From: Leptolyngbya sp. KIOST-1
Lineage (GTDB): Bacteria > Cyanobacteriota > Cyanobacteriia > Phormidesmidales > Phormidesmidaceae
Direction of reading: 5' to 3'
DNA: 64,000 nt
NCBI RefSeq assembly: GCF_000763385.1
Contig: NZ_JQFA01000002.1
Coordinates: 2,852,001-2,916,000, forward strand
Made by a program: the position numbers and the translations under genes. The notes beneath the pieces are model-generated. The model saw only the letters and a list, made by a program, of their open reading frames with translations. It made no database searches and had not been told where the DNA came from. Below, one piece after another: positions 30,391-39,021 of this stretch. Each line of letters begins with the position of its first letter. The stretch's first letter is position 1.

Positions 30391-30714
30391 ATGGATACCA
30401 ACAACCTTCTACGCCAGCTACTGATGATTGGCGTGGGTACCACGTCCCTGGTGGCCGAGCGGGTCAAGCAGGTGAGCGAAGAATGGGTGCGTGAGGGCAA
30501 GTTCAACCCCGAACAGGCGCGGACACTGATGGATGAGGTGATGGCCCAGCTCAACGAGGGCAATGGCGCACTCGAAGACCAGTTTCAGCGGCTGTTTCGC
30601 AATACTCTGCAAGACCTGGGCGTGCCCCGCCAGGCCGAAATGGATGAGCTGCGCGGTCGCCTCGATCGCCTGGAGCGGCAGGTCCGCGACCTGGAAAATC
30701 GGGCCTGGAAGTAA
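30391..30714 (+). CDS. phasin-family helical protein
   Basis: A 107-residue, largely helical protein. It has a short hydrophobic start (LLRQLLMIGVGTTSLVAERV) and a C-terminal coiled coil (MDELRGRLDRLERQVRDLENRAW). This resembles PhaI/PhaF-type phasins and similar small helical proteins that coat polyhydroxyalkanoate granules; a granule role is inference, as no pha genes are in the window. AAGGAG lies eight bases before the start. Confidence 0.78.
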   Translation: MDTNNLLRQLLMIGVGTTSLVAERVKQVSEEWVREGKFNPEQARTLMDEVMAQLNEGNGALEDQFQRLFRNTLQDLGVPRQAEMDELRGRLDRLERQVRDLENRAWK

Positions 30715-30737
30715 CGCCAGGCAATGCCTCAAAAAAG

Positions 30738-31280
30738 CTAAACCAGAGGAGAGGGCTGGGCCACGGGACATTCCGAATCGCGCCGGCTGCCGTCAGGCAT
30801 GATGGTCTGGCAGAATTTAGCGCCGCTGAGGTTGGCCCGGCTCAGGTTGGCCCCCGTCAGGTTGGTATAGCGCAAATTGGCCCAGTAGAGGTTGGCGTGG
30901 GACAGGTCAGCCTGGGTCAGGTTAGCGCCTTCTAAATTGGCGTGGCTGAGGTCGGCGCGATCGAGCCGACTCTCGCGCAGATCGGCCTCAACTAGGGTGG
31001 CGCGGTGGCAGTTGGCTTTGTGCAGGTCGGCCTCGCGCAGCACGGCATGGGCCAGGGAGGCGCTGCGCAGGTCTGCACGGGCCAGGGTGATCTGGTAGCC
31101 ATCGATGTGGGTGAGGTCGGCCTGGTAGAGGTTGGCCCGACAGAGGTTCGCGCGGCGCAGGTCGGCATCGACCAGGTGGATAGCCGCCAGATTCAGCCCC
31201 TGCAAGTCCAGCCCGTGCAGGTCGCGGGCACCCGTCTGGTAGTAGCGGTTGAGGAGGTCTATCAGGGTGGCGGGGGTCAT
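30738..31280 (-). CDS. pentapeptide repeat protein
   Basis: A 180-residue protein built of about 24 pentapeptides of the type A(D/N)Lxx from residue 22 to about 160 (ADLRRANLCRANLYQADL). They fold into a right-handed quadrilateral beta helix. A short N-terminal helix (TLIDLLNRYYQTGARD) precedes the helix. Such proteins are numerous in cyanobacteria; most have no known role. The gene is convergent with the phasin-like gene, with 23 bases between stops. Confidence 0.9.
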   Translation of the reverse strand: MTPATLIDLLNRYYQTGARDLHGLDLQGLNLAAIHLVDADLRRANLCRANLYQADLTHIDGYQITLARADLRSASLAHAVLREADLHKANCHRATLVEADLRESRLDRADLSHANLEGANLTQADLSHANLYWANLRYTNLTGANLSRANLSGAKFCQTIMPDGSRRDSECPVAQPSPLV

Positions 31281-31348
31281 TGCGGTAATGCCCTTGAAAT
31301 AACGGTAGCGAAAACAATTGGTCCCGATTTAGCGATGGCCCCAAAAAT

Positions 31349-31381
31349 CAATGGGGGAGGCCATTACGCCTACCCCCATTG
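31349..31381. terminator. hairpin between two minus-strand genes
   Basis: CAATGGGGG (31349-31357) pairs with CCCCCATTG (31373-31381), with GGC/GCC adding to the stem inside. It follows the acidic-protein gene that ends at 31442, on the same strand, and should end or protect that transcript. Confidence 0.55.
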
Positions 31382-31441
31382 TCGCGCTGCGATCGCGCTA
31401 GTGCCTCAAGCATTACAAGAATGCTACATTTCTAGCCCAGG

Positions 31442-31786
31442 CTAGACCTGACCTACGCCCTTGCTGCGCTCGTCCGACTTTGTCGTCACTTTGCCGGACT
31501 CATCGGTTTGGTTGGCGGCGCTGAGTTCAGCTTCCCGCCGCGCCCGATTGGCTTCCTCTTCTTCGCGCAGGTCGCCAGGTTCGTTGATGTACATTTCTGG
31601 CTCGATGGGGTAGTTGTTGGCCAAGCCTTCTTTGTCTACGGTTTGTCCAGCGCTGGTGTCGATAGACTTGTCAGACTCGTCCCGCACCTGCTTAAAACCT
31701 GCCCCTTCGCGCTCTTTGCGAGCAGCCGTTTCCGCTGGAATAATGTGGGGATCGTAATTGTCGCTTTCGACTCTGGGGTTAGACAT
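31442..31786 (-). CDS. small hydrophilic, probably disordered protein
   Basis: A 114-residue acidic protein with no hydrophobic core: runs such as EEEEANRARREAELS, and GQTVDKEGLANNYPIEPEMY. Start at 31786 (MSNPRVES) has GGAGG six bases upstream; ten more codons upstream in frame lack one. I recognise no domain. Such proteins are common in cyanobacteria and may be stress related; that is only a guess. Confidence 0.65.
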   Translation of the reverse strand: MSNPRVESDNYDPHIIPAETAARKEREGAGFKQVRDESDKSIDTSAGQTVDKEGLANNYPIEPEMYINEPGDLREEEEANRARREAELSAANQTDESGKVTTKSDERSKGVGQV

Positions 31787-31816
31787 TGAAGCCTCCATCG
31801 AGAGATAATTAAGCAA

Positions 31817-32120
31817 TTGGGGCGGGTTCGATTCAGACGTCCACCGGCATCGCTAATGCAACCTTAGAGCGCACTATATCTATTTGTATCTACCCTGGGG
31901 ATGAGCCATTTTCTACAACCTTAGAAGGAGGGGATGAGTTCTAATTTTTTAGCGGATAAAGTAAAATCATTTATTCAAAGAAAAACTGTGTTGAAGCAAG
32001 AAAATCAGGCTGGGATTTTTCTATATTGAAAGAGCTTAAATTAATAGAGTTTTGAAGATCTTTGATGCGCTTGAAGAAAAAACTGTTTGATTTGATAAGG
32101 CTCGCTTAGAGGGGTCTGTA
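31817..32120. other. AT-rich gene-free stretch
   Basis: About 300 bases with lower GC than anything around, including A- and T-runs (31955-32085 in particular). I find no supported gene, no clear inverted repeat and no repeat copy elsewhere in the window. It may be a remnant of foreign DNA or the upstream region of the acidic-protein gene. Confidence 0.5.
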
Positions 32121-33104
32121 TCAACCGCCCCCCATGCCCCGCCGCAGCTTTTCAGAGAGCGATCGCCCCGTGCCACCCCGCTGCACCATAATTAGCTCTG
32201 CCACAATACTGACAGCAATTTCCTCTGGAGTCAGCGCCCCAATGTCTAGCCCGATGGGGCCGTAGACCGTAGCGAGTTTTGATGTCGGCAGGCCGGTTTG
32301 GGCGATCGCCCCGTAGACCTGCTTCACCCGCTTTTCGCTGCCGATCATGCCGATGTAGCGGCAGGGGATGGGCCGCTGGAGCAAATGCTGGAGGGCTTCG
32401 AGGTCGTAGATATAGCCGCGAGTGACCAGGGCGGCGTAGAGGGTTTGGTGGGTGGACAGAGAAGCGATCGCCCCCTCGATCGGCTCCGCCAAAACGTGGC
32501 TGGCCTGGGGGTACAGTTCGCCATTGGCCCACTCGGGGCGATCGTCCTGCACGGCGATCTGGAACCCGGCCAGGTGAGCAACTTTGGCCAGTTGTATGCC
32601 CACGTGGCCCGCGCCGACGATCAGCAGAGTGGGCGGCGGTTGCAGGGTTTCCACAAAGGCGATCTCTGGGGCGAGTTCGATGGGTGTCTCGGCCAGGTAG
32701 GGGCTTTGATCGGTGGTGAAAGGGGTGACCAGGGTGAGCGATCGCCCCTCCTGCAACCCCTGGACAATCGTCTTGGCCAGATCCCTGGCCGCCTCTCCCT
32801 GCCACCGCTCCAACCACACCCCCATGTGGCCACCGCAGATGCCCTCGATCTGCCGCTGGGGTGCCCCCGACAGGTCGATTTCAACCCTCTGCTTCTGCCC
32901 GGTTTTCAGTACCTCCTCGGCCTGGTGCAGCACCTTAGCTTCCCCTGCCCCACCGCCAATGGTGCCAAAGGCTTGGCCCGTGGCATCGACCACCAGCTTG
33001 GCTCCCACTTCGCGCGGCACTGACCCCCGCACACTCACCACAGTGGCCAGCACAGCGGGGCCAACCGCAAGCGCCTGAACCAGTTGTTGAAAACAGTTCA
33101 CCAC
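32121..33104 (-). CDS. xdhC: XdhC/CoxI-family protein, molybdenum cofactor insertion
   Basis: A 327-residue protein of the XdhC family, which binds sulfurated molybdenum cofactor and delivers it to xanthine dehydrogenase. The N-terminal XdhC_CoxI part has ATVVSVRGSVPREVGAKLVV and GTIGGGAGEA; the C-terminal Rossmann part has LLIVGAGHVGIQLAKVA and ALVTRGYIYDLEAL. Start is GTG at 33104, followed by a second GTG. It is the last xdh gene in this minus-strand run, separated from the large-subunit gene by a nuclease-like gene and a toxin-antitoxin pair. Confidence 0.88.
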   Translation of the reverse strand: MVNCFQQLVQALAVGPAVLATVVSVRGSVPREVGAKLVVDATGQAFGTIGGGAGEAKVLHQAEEVLKTGQKQRVEIDLSGAPQRQIEGICGGHMGVWLERWQGEAARDLAKTIVQGLQEGRSLTLVTPFTTDQSPYLAETPIELAPEIAFVETLQPPPTLLIVGAGHVGIQLAKVAHLAGFQIAVQDDRPEWANGELYPQASHVLAEPIEGAIASLSTHQTLYAALVTRGYIYDLEALQHLLQRPIPCRYIGMIGSEKRVKQVYGAIAQTGLPTSKLATVYGPIGLDIGALTPEEIAVSIVAELIMVQRGGTGRSLSEKLRRGMGGG

Positions 33105-33116
33105 AAAGCAGTTATC

Positions 33117-33374
33117 TCATTTCAAAAGTTCGTCGTACTTATCGTGGGGGCCTATCCAAATCCAGTAGTAATCGTCTCCCTTTTTGAGGGCTAACGCTCG
33201 ATAACCGCCGCTGATGCGCACTGACCAAAGCGTCTTGCCCACTTTTTTGAAATGAAGCGATGGATGCTGAGGATTGTCCTGCCAGAGTTGATAGGTTTTC
33301 CTAGCTTTTGCCTGAAGCTCTGGGGATAGCTCCTCAAAAGCTTACCAAAAATCAGGCGTCGTAAAGGATTTCAT
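33117..33374 (-). pseudogene. RelE/HigB-type toxin with a premature stop
   Basis: Reading from ATG at 33374: MKSFTTPDFW, then TAA (33342-33344), then without a frame change AFEELSPELQAKARKTYQLW, VGKTLWSVRISGGYRALALKKGDDYYWIWIGPHDKYDELLK and a proper stop at 33117. The 85-codon whole fits the compact RelE/ParE-superfamily toxins, which cut mRNA or bind gyrase. The nonsense codon 11 leaves no alternative start for the body, so the toxin should not be made. Its start overlaps the end of the antitoxin gene, as in intact operons. Confidence 0.8.
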
Positions 33375-33573
33375 CGAGATCCTTCACTTGCTCTGAGGCG
33401 ATATCTGCTTCTGCTTTGGCAATCAGCGCATCGAGTTTTCCTGCTGCACAATCCTGCTCCATTTGCCTGTCCCACAGAGTATCTAGATAAGCTTGCAACC
33501 AATCTGCCAGCTGCCGAGCCTCTTGCTCAGGCAATTGAGTAATGGCAACTTCTATATCCGCAAGTGTTGTCAT
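33352..33573 (-). CDS. antitoxin of RelE-type module
   Basis: A 73-residue acidic protein (MTTLADIEVAITQLPEQEARQLADWLQAYLDTLWDRQME), similar to short antitoxins paired with RelE/HigB-type toxins in cyanobacteria. The last 23 bases overlap the toxin frame. It is intact although its toxin is broken. Fits a partner that binds and neutralises the toxin and represses the operon. Confidence 0.72.
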   Translation of the reverse strand: MTTLADIEVAITQLPEQEARQLADWLQAYLDTLWDRQMEQDCAAGKLDALIAKAEADIASEQVKDLDEILYDA

Positions 33574-33645
33574 GGCTGAATAGTCTTTGAGTATGGTCTT
33601 GGTCTGAGAATTTAGGGGTAATAGATTATCTGATCCCCAAACGCT

Positions 33646-34242
33646 TCAAGATTTGTGCGACAGTATATAGCTCATTGTCCTCGCAGTGGTGAGGGTAAAT
33701 TTGTCTGACAGTGCATAGTGAGCGGTGGCGCGATCGCATTTCACAAACAGGTGATCCTTTCCTGTGGTAATCAGGGCAAACACGGGGGATGTCGGCACTC
33801 CAGCCATGTAGGCCAGGGTTTGGGCGATCGCCTGCCGCACACTAAAACCGTACCGTTTGCTCTCAATCAAAATCAACCGCAGGCGATCGTGAATCACCAG
33901 GGCATCGATCAGTCCATCCAGTTGAGTGTCACCGTCTTCAATTTCAAACCGGACGTATTTTTCGCTCCGCACCTCATCGGGCGGATCGATAAAGTCCAGG
34001 GTTTCTAACAGTGGTGACAGCAAAATCAAGTTGACGTTGCCTTCGGTAATGGCACCGCTGTCGGCGTAGTGGAGATAACGCTGCTTGAGGTGATTCAAGC
34101 GGGCTTTTTCGGCCTCGCTCAAGGGGGGCAAAGACGCTTTCCATTCCGTAAAAAAGTCAGCATCCGAACTGGGTGCAAGGCCAAGTCTGGCCTGGGCTTC
34201 GGCAAGATTGGTAATCGCCTTCGTGATACCGAGGGTGACCAT
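33646..34242 (-). CDS. restriction-endonuclease-like protein with shifted C-terminus
   Basis: A 198-residue protein with a PD-(D/E)XK look: DGLIDALVIHDRLRLILIESKRYGFSVRQAIAQTLAYMAG holds an aspartate, then the ExK pair (IESKR). It resembles the N-terminal nuclease part of type I restriction HsdR-like proteins common in cyanobacteria. After DKFTLTT the reading frame gives an atypical tail; the other frame, starting two bases later, reads EDNELYTVAQILKRLGIR and stops at 33626, the family-typical ending. A single indel near 33690 therefore probably changed the last 14 residues. Activity is uncertain. Confidence 0.68.
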   Translation of the reverse strand: MVTLGITKAITNLAEAQARLGLAPSSDADFFTEWKASLPPLSEAEKARLNHLKQRYLHYADSGAITEGNVNLILLSPLLETLDFIDPPDEVRSEKYVRFEIEDGDTQLDGLIDALVIHDRLRLILIESKRYGFSVRQAIAQTLAYMAGVPTSPVFALITTGKDHLFVKCDRATAHYALSDKFTLTTARTMSYILSHKS

Positions 34243-34286
34243 CAGCGTGCTTTAGGTGTGTGGTTATACGCTAACATTCCCAGCAC

Positions 34287-36614
34287 CTAGGACACCGCCA
34301 CTGGCTGTGTCTGGGGCATTGCCTCCCGCACTCCCTCGATCGCCCACAGGGTCGCCTCCGGGGTTGCGGGCAGGGCCAGGGGCACATAGTCGGGGTTGCC
34401 AAAGGCGGCAACGGCGGCGCGGATCGCCTCCCGCACCGACATCGCCAGCATAAAGGGCGGTTCGCCCACGGCCTTGCTACCGTAGATCACACCGTCCTGG
34501 GCGGCCCGCTCCAGCAGGTGGACGTGGAACTGTTCCGGGATCTCGCTGATGGTGGGGATTTTGTAAGTGCTGGGGGCAAAGGTGCGCAGGCGGCCCTCGC
34601 CATCCCACACCAGTTCTTCCATGGTCAGCCAGCCCATGCCCTGCACAAAGGCCCCCTCCACCTGGCCCTTGTCTACCAATGGGTTCAGCGACTCGCCCAC
34701 GTCGTGGACGATGTCCACCTGGCGCAGTTTGAAGGTGCCGGTGAAGCCGTCCACCTCCACCTCGGCCACGGCGGCCCCGTAGGCAAAGTAGTAGAAGGGG
34801 CGACCCTTGCCCAGCTTGGGATCCCAAAAGATGTTGGGGGTGCGGTAGAAGCCTGTAGACGAGAGGCTGACACGCTCAGCATAGGCCTGCCAAACCACTT
34901 CTTCGAAGGCAATGCGGGCGCTGGGATAGGTGCGGCAGTAGATCCAGTCGTCTTCAAAGACCATGTCTTCGGGAGCGTCCAGGTTTAGCATGCGGACGGC
35001 GACGGCGGCCAGGCGATCGCGCAGGATTTCGCAGGCATTTTTCACCGCCTGGCCGTTCAGGTCGGAGCCGCTGGAGGCGGCGGTGGCGGAAGTGTTGGGC
35101 ACCTTGTCGGTGCTGGTGTGCATCATGCGAATGCGATCGGTCTTAACGCCCAGGGCTTTGCCCGCCACCTGAATCATTTTGGTGTGCAGCCCCTGGCCCA
35201 TTTCGGTACCGCCGTGGTTGAGCTGAATACCGCCATCGCTGTAGATCAGCACCAGCGCCCCGGCCTGGTTGTACATCACCTTATTGAAGGAGATGCCGAA
35301 CTTGACTGGAGTAATGGCCAGACCGCGCTTTTGGTAGGGGTTGGCGGCGTTGAAGGCGGCGATGTCGGCCTGGCGGGCGTCGTAGTTGGCCTTGGCCATC
35401 ACCTCCTGCCACACCCGGGCAATGCGGTTATCGACGATGTCCTGGTCGTAGTGGGTGCGGTTGGTGTCGCCCTCGCCGTGGTAGAAGTTGCGCTCCCGTA
35501 CGAGATCGGGGGGCAGCTTCAGGGTGCGGGCAATGCGGTCCACCACTTCCTCGATCACGATCATCCCCTGGGGGCCGCCGAAGCCACGGTAGGCGGTGTT
35601 TGACACCCGGTTGGTTTTGGCGATCCGCCCTTCGACCACCAGGTTGGGAATGTAGTAAGCGTTGTCGATGTGCAGCATGGCCCGGCCCAGCACCGGGGGC
35701 GACAGATCCAGGCTCCAGCCGCCGTCGGCGGTCAGCACCGCCTTCATCGCCGTAATTCTGCCGTCGCCGTTGAAGCCCACTTCGTACTGGCCCAAAAAGC
35801 CGTGGCGCTTGCCGGTGATTAGCATATCTTGATGGCGGCGCAGACGGCAGCGGGCGGGGCGTCCGGTCTTGTAGGTGGCCAGGGCCGCCGCCGAGGCGAA
35901 GGGGTTGGCCTGGGATTCTTTGCCGCCAAAGCCGCCGCCCATGCGCAGGCAGGTACACACAACTCGGTTGGTGGATATTCCCAAAATGCGGGCCACTACC
36001 ACCTGGGTTTCGCTAGGGTGCTGGGTGGAGGCAAAGACCTGAAGATTACCTTCTCCGTCAGGGATGGCCCAGCTCGTCTGGGTTTCCAGGTAAAAGTGAT
36101 CTTGCCCGCCAATTTCCACTTCCCCCGAGAAGGTGTGCTCGGCCCGGGCAATAACCGCGTCGGGGTCGCCCCGGCGGATGAATTGGGGGTCGCTGTGGTA
36201 GCTATTGGCGGCGATCGCCTCCTGCACCGTCTTGATTGCCGGCAGCGGCTCGTACTCCACCACCACCTTGGCTGCCGCCTCCCGCGCCGCCGCCTCGGTT
36301 TCCCCCACGGCCCACACCACCACCTGACCGTGGTACACCACCTCGTCCGTGGGCAGCAGCACCTCGTCGTGGACGATTACCCCAGTATTGTTTTCCCCCG
36401 GCACGTCTTCGGCGGTGAGCACCGTCACGCAGCCCGCCACCGCTAGGGCCGGGGCCACGTCCAGCTTGGTGATCCGGGCGCGGGCGTGGGGCGACAGCAC
36501 TGGATACAGCGACAGCATCCCGGCGGGTTCCCGCTGGTCGTCGGTATAGACCGCCGTGCCGCTGACGTGGGCGATCGCGCTTTCGTGGTGGTTGGGCTTA
36601 CCGACTGGGCTCAT
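34287..36614 (-). CDS. xdhB: xanthine dehydrogenase, molybdopterin-binding subunit
   Basis: A 775-residue large subunit that binds molybdopterin and oxidises hypoxanthine and xanthine to urate. Markers: GMLSLYPVLSPHARARI start, GGGFGGKESQ (about 225-234), SNTAYRGFGGPQGM with the substrate arginine, MGQGLHTKM and the base glutamate in GEPPFMLA near the end. Length is normal. It is separated from the small-subunit gene by a MazEF-type module and from xdhC by other insertions, all on the minus strand. Confidence 0.95.
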   Translation of the reverse strand: MSPVGKPNHHESAIAHVSGTAVYTDDQREPAGMLSLYPVLSPHARARITKLDVAPALAVAGCVTVLTAEDVPGENNTGVIVHDEVLLPTDEVVYHGQVVVWAVGETEAAAREAAAKVVVEYEPLPAIKTVQEAIAANSYHSDPQFIRRGDPDAVIARAEHTFSGEVEIGGQDHFYLETQTSWAIPDGEGNLQVFASTQHPSETQVVVARILGISTNRVVCTCLRMGGGFGGKESQANPFASAAALATYKTGRPARCRLRRHQDMLITGKRHGFLGQYEVGFNGDGRITAMKAVLTADGGWSLDLSPPVLGRAMLHIDNAYYIPNLVVEGRIAKTNRVSNTAYRGFGGPQGMIVIEEVVDRIARTLKLPPDLVRERNFYHGEGDTNRTHYDQDIVDNRIARVWQEVMAKANYDARQADIAAFNAANPYQKRGLAITPVKFGISFNKVMYNQAGALVLIYSDGGIQLNHGGTEMGQGLHTKMIQVAGKALGVKTDRIRMMHTSTDKVPNTSATAASSGSDLNGQAVKNACEILRDRLAAVAVRMLNLDAPEDMVFEDDWIYCRTYPSARIAFEEVVWQAYAERVSLSSTGFYRTPNIFWDPKLGKGRPFYYFAYGAAVAEVEVDGFTGTFKLRQVDIVHDVGESLNPLVDKGQVEGAFVQGMGWLTMEELVWDGEGRLRTFAPSTYKIPTISEIPEQFHVHLLERAAQDGVIYGSKAVGEPPFMLAMSVREAIRAAVAAFGNPDYVPLALPATPEATLWAIEGVREAMPQTQPVAVS

Positions 36615-36800
36615 GGGGTACCTCGCTAGGGATTTAGGACGGTTTATCCCCTCCTGGGAGGGGCAGGGGTGGGTCTGGGAGAATTTTGGATTTGGAATTG
36701 AGGGTTTTACTCCTGATCCTGTGTTCAGCTATATCGCAGCAGTTCAGCCAATTCCGACTGCGAATTTTGTGTTAATAATCTCTGGTATCATCCAACCTAT

Positions 36801-37136
36801 TCATTCATCAGAATCCATAGCTTCAAACCCTAGCCAAAAGAGTACGGCGTCTTCAATTTAAAGTAGCTGATCCGAATCTAGCTCACCCAGTTTTCTTAAC
36901 AATTTTGCGTGGGGAACAGTGATGAGGTTCTGAACATCAAAGGCTCCGGGTTTCAAGAATCTTACGCGGACATCTACTTCAAAGCGGGAGCCTCTGAGAG
37001 CTGTTGTGTGAGGGATTAATGTTACTAAGTCTCTGTCCTGCATGCGTGGGGGGATACTGATAACAAGGCAAGGCCTAACCTTGGCTACATAGCCCAGATC
37101 GACTAGCCAAACCTCACCTCGATCAGGACTGCTCAT
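36801..37136 (-). pseudogene. MazF/PemK-type toxin cut short by a stop codon
   Basis: The open frame 36858-37136 gives 92 residues: SSPDRGEVWLVDLGYVAKVRPCLVIS, RDLVTLIPHTTALRGSRFEV and LKPGAFDVQNL are clear MazF features, an endoribonuclease. The frame stops with TAA at 36858-36860 after ELDSDQLL. Reading through without a shift gives IEDAVLFWLGFEAMDSDE and a TGA at 36801, the usual last helix of this family. So a point mutation removed about 18 residues. Activity may be lost or reduced. Confidence 0.7.
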
Positions 37137-37320
37137 GGTCAGCTTCCTGTTGATCGAGGGCTAAAAATAGCTCCTCTGCGTTTAGAGCTAAGTCATCATC
37201 GGTCAGTGGTAGGAAATCAAGATTAACAAGTCGCCGCAGGATTTCTAGAGCAATCTCTACCTGCTCCGCACTAGGTAAGCTATCAAAGCTGTTAAGAATT
37301 TCTTGAGCCAGGGCAGTCAT
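37123..37320 (-). CDS. antitoxin of MazF-type module
   Basis: A 65-residue acidic helical protein (TALAQEILNSFDSLPSAEQVEIALEILRRLVNLDFLPL), ending with an acidic, probably disordered toxin-binding tail (EEADHEQS-like). Overlaps the toxin gene by 14 bases. ATG at 37320 is used rather than one at 37323. Intact. Confidence 0.75.
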   Translation of the reverse strand: MTALAQEILNSFDSLPSAEQVEIALEILRRLVNLDFLPLTDDDLALNAEELFLALDQQEADHEQS

Positions 37321-37459
37321 CACGCTTCACCGTTGCTAGTAGTTTTCCTCAAATTTATTATGTCCTCCCTGAGGACTTTAAGTCATGGGGTGGCATTGCA
37401 GGGCTGTTTGAGCGCATCGAAAACATTTAACTTTTGCTACCTTTGCCTTTGTTTGCAAT

Positions 37460-37476
37460 GGTGGGCATTGCCCACC
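37460..37476. repeat. GGTGGGC hairpin, copy 1
   Basis: GGTGGGC-ATT-GCCCACC. The same small hairpin occurs at 37544-37560 and, shorter, at 41116-41130. All are intergenic. Confidence 0.6.
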
Positions 37477-37543
37477 ACCATCATTGGGTATAAACCAGGC
37501 TGATGAAGCGCATTCAAGGATGGCTGTCGCCTGTATAGGGAAC

Positions 37544-37560
37544 GGTGGGCGGTGCCCACC
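37544..37560. repeat. GGTGGGC hairpin, copy 2
   Basis: GGTGGGC-GGT-GCCCACC, ending at the base before the xdhA stop codon (37561 on the minus strand). It could serve as the end of the xdhA message. Confidence 0.6.
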
Positions 37561-39021
37561 CTACGGGAACTCCACAAAGAATTTCTCGAACAGATTCACC
37601 ACCAGGCGCTTACGGTACTCGGCGCTGCCGCGCAGGTCGGTTAGCGGGGTAAATGCCTCTTGCAGCAGGGGTTTTGCAGCCTGTACGGTAGCCATGGTCC
37701 AGGGTTTGCCGACCAGGAAGTCTTCGACGGCGATCGCCCGCGCCGGAGTGGCCGCCACCCCCCCATAGCCCAGCCGCGCCTTGAGAATCCGGTTGTCCCC
37801 ATCCACATCCACCGCAAAGGCGGCTGCGACAATGCTGATGTCGTCGGTGCCGCGCTTGCCGATTTTGTAGGACTGGGCCAGGCGGCGGGCTGTACCCGGT
37901 GCAGGCGCTTTGGAAATCGTCACCGACACAATCACCTCACTGGGCTGGAGGGCCGTCTGGCGGTAGCCCAGGAAGAAGTCGGCCAGGGGAAGGGTGCGTG
38001 TACCACCGGAACCCGCCAGCTTCAGCGACGCATCCAGCGATAGGAGCACCGGGGGCAGGTCGCCGATGGGGGAGGCGGTGCCGATGTTGCCGCCCAGGGT
38101 CGCCCGATTGCGTACCTGCCGCGCGGCGAACCAGTGGATCATCTCATCCATACTGGGGAAAAGGCCGTGGAGATTGGCTTCAATGTGGCTGAGGGGCACC
38201 GCCGCGCCGATTTCGATCGCCTCCTCGGTGTGGTGAATCTGCTTCAGTTCGGTAACGGCCTCCAGAGAAATCAGAATTGGGTAGTGCTGTCGGTGCCAGC
38301 TCATCTCCAGGCCCAGGTCGGTGGCTCCGGCGACCAGGGTGGCGTCGGGGTGCTGCTGCAACAGGTCAAGGACGTCTGAAAGCTGAGTCGGGCGATAGAA
38401 CCGTTCGCTGGAGCCGTTGTTCTGGGTGGTGTAGGCCAGGGGGGCCAGCTCCGGCGAGGCGGAGGTCAGATGCTCAGCGAACCTATCCTGGGGGGCGGCC
38501 TCGGCCACCATTTGGGCGGCGCGGCGGATGGGCAGGTAGCCGGTACAGCGGCAGAGGTTGCCCTCCACCGAGAGATCGTCGGGGGTGCCGTCGTAGTAGG
38601 CGGCAAACAGGCTCATGATGAAGCCGGGGGTGCAGTAGCCGCACTGGGAGCCGCCCGTTTCTACCATCGCCGCCTGCACTGGATGGAGCTGGTCGGCGGT
38701 GACGGGTTCTTTCACCAGGGGGGTTTTGGCAATGCGGCCCTGGGCGATGCCGTCTGCCGTCCACACCTGCCGCCCCGCCACCGCCCCCAGGGGAATCAGG
38801 CAGCTGTTCACCGCCTGGTAGTGGGGCTGGCTGTCGGCCCCGGCCCCGACGATCGCCACCGTGCAGGCCCCGCAGTCGCCGTCGCCGCAGCCCTCCTTGG
38901 TGCCTGCTCGCCCGCTCAGGCGCAGGTACTCCAGCAGGGTCATGGCTGGGGAGAGATCTTCCACGGAGACTGGCTCTCCGTTGATGGTGAAGTTCAGTTG
39001 AACATCCAGTTGTTGAGGCAT
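37561..39021 (-). CDS. xdhA: xanthine dehydrogenase, FeS/FAD small subunit
   Basis: A 486-residue subunit carrying two 2Fe-2S clusters and FAD. The first cluster uses C45, C50, C53 (CGDGDCGAC) and C74. The second is in CGYCTPGF and CRCTGY. The FAD domain (about 195-380) has LVAGATDLGLEM and the NRATLGGNIGTASPIGD loop, and a CO-dehydrogenase-type C-terminal domain follows. Start at 39021 (MPQQLDVQLN) fits the ferredoxin fold; upstream codons do not. First xdh gene of the cluster. Confidence 0.93.
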   Translation of the reverse strand: MPQQLDVQLNFTINGEPVSVEDLSPAMTLLEYLRLSGRAGTKEGCGDGDCGACTVAIVGAGADSQPHYQAVNSCLIPLGAVAGRQVWTADGIAQGRIAKTPLVKEPVTADQLHPVQAAMVETGGSQCGYCTPGFIMSLFAAYYDGTPDDLSVEGNLCRCTGYLPIRRAAQMVAEAAPQDRFAEHLTSASPELAPLAYTTQNNGSSERFYRPTQLSDVLDLLQQHPDATLVAGATDLGLEMSWHRQHYPILISLEAVTELKQIHHTEEAIEIGAAVPLSHIEANLHGLFPSMDEMIHWFAARQVRNRATLGGNIGTASPIGDLPPVLLSLDASLKLAGSGGTRTLPLADFFLGYRQTALQPSEVIVSVTISKAPAPGTARRLAQSYKIGKRGTDDISIVAAAFAVDVDGDNRILKARLGYGGVAATPARAIAVEDFLVGKPWTMATVQAAKPLLQEAFTPLTDLRGSAEYRKRLVVNLFEKFFVEFP

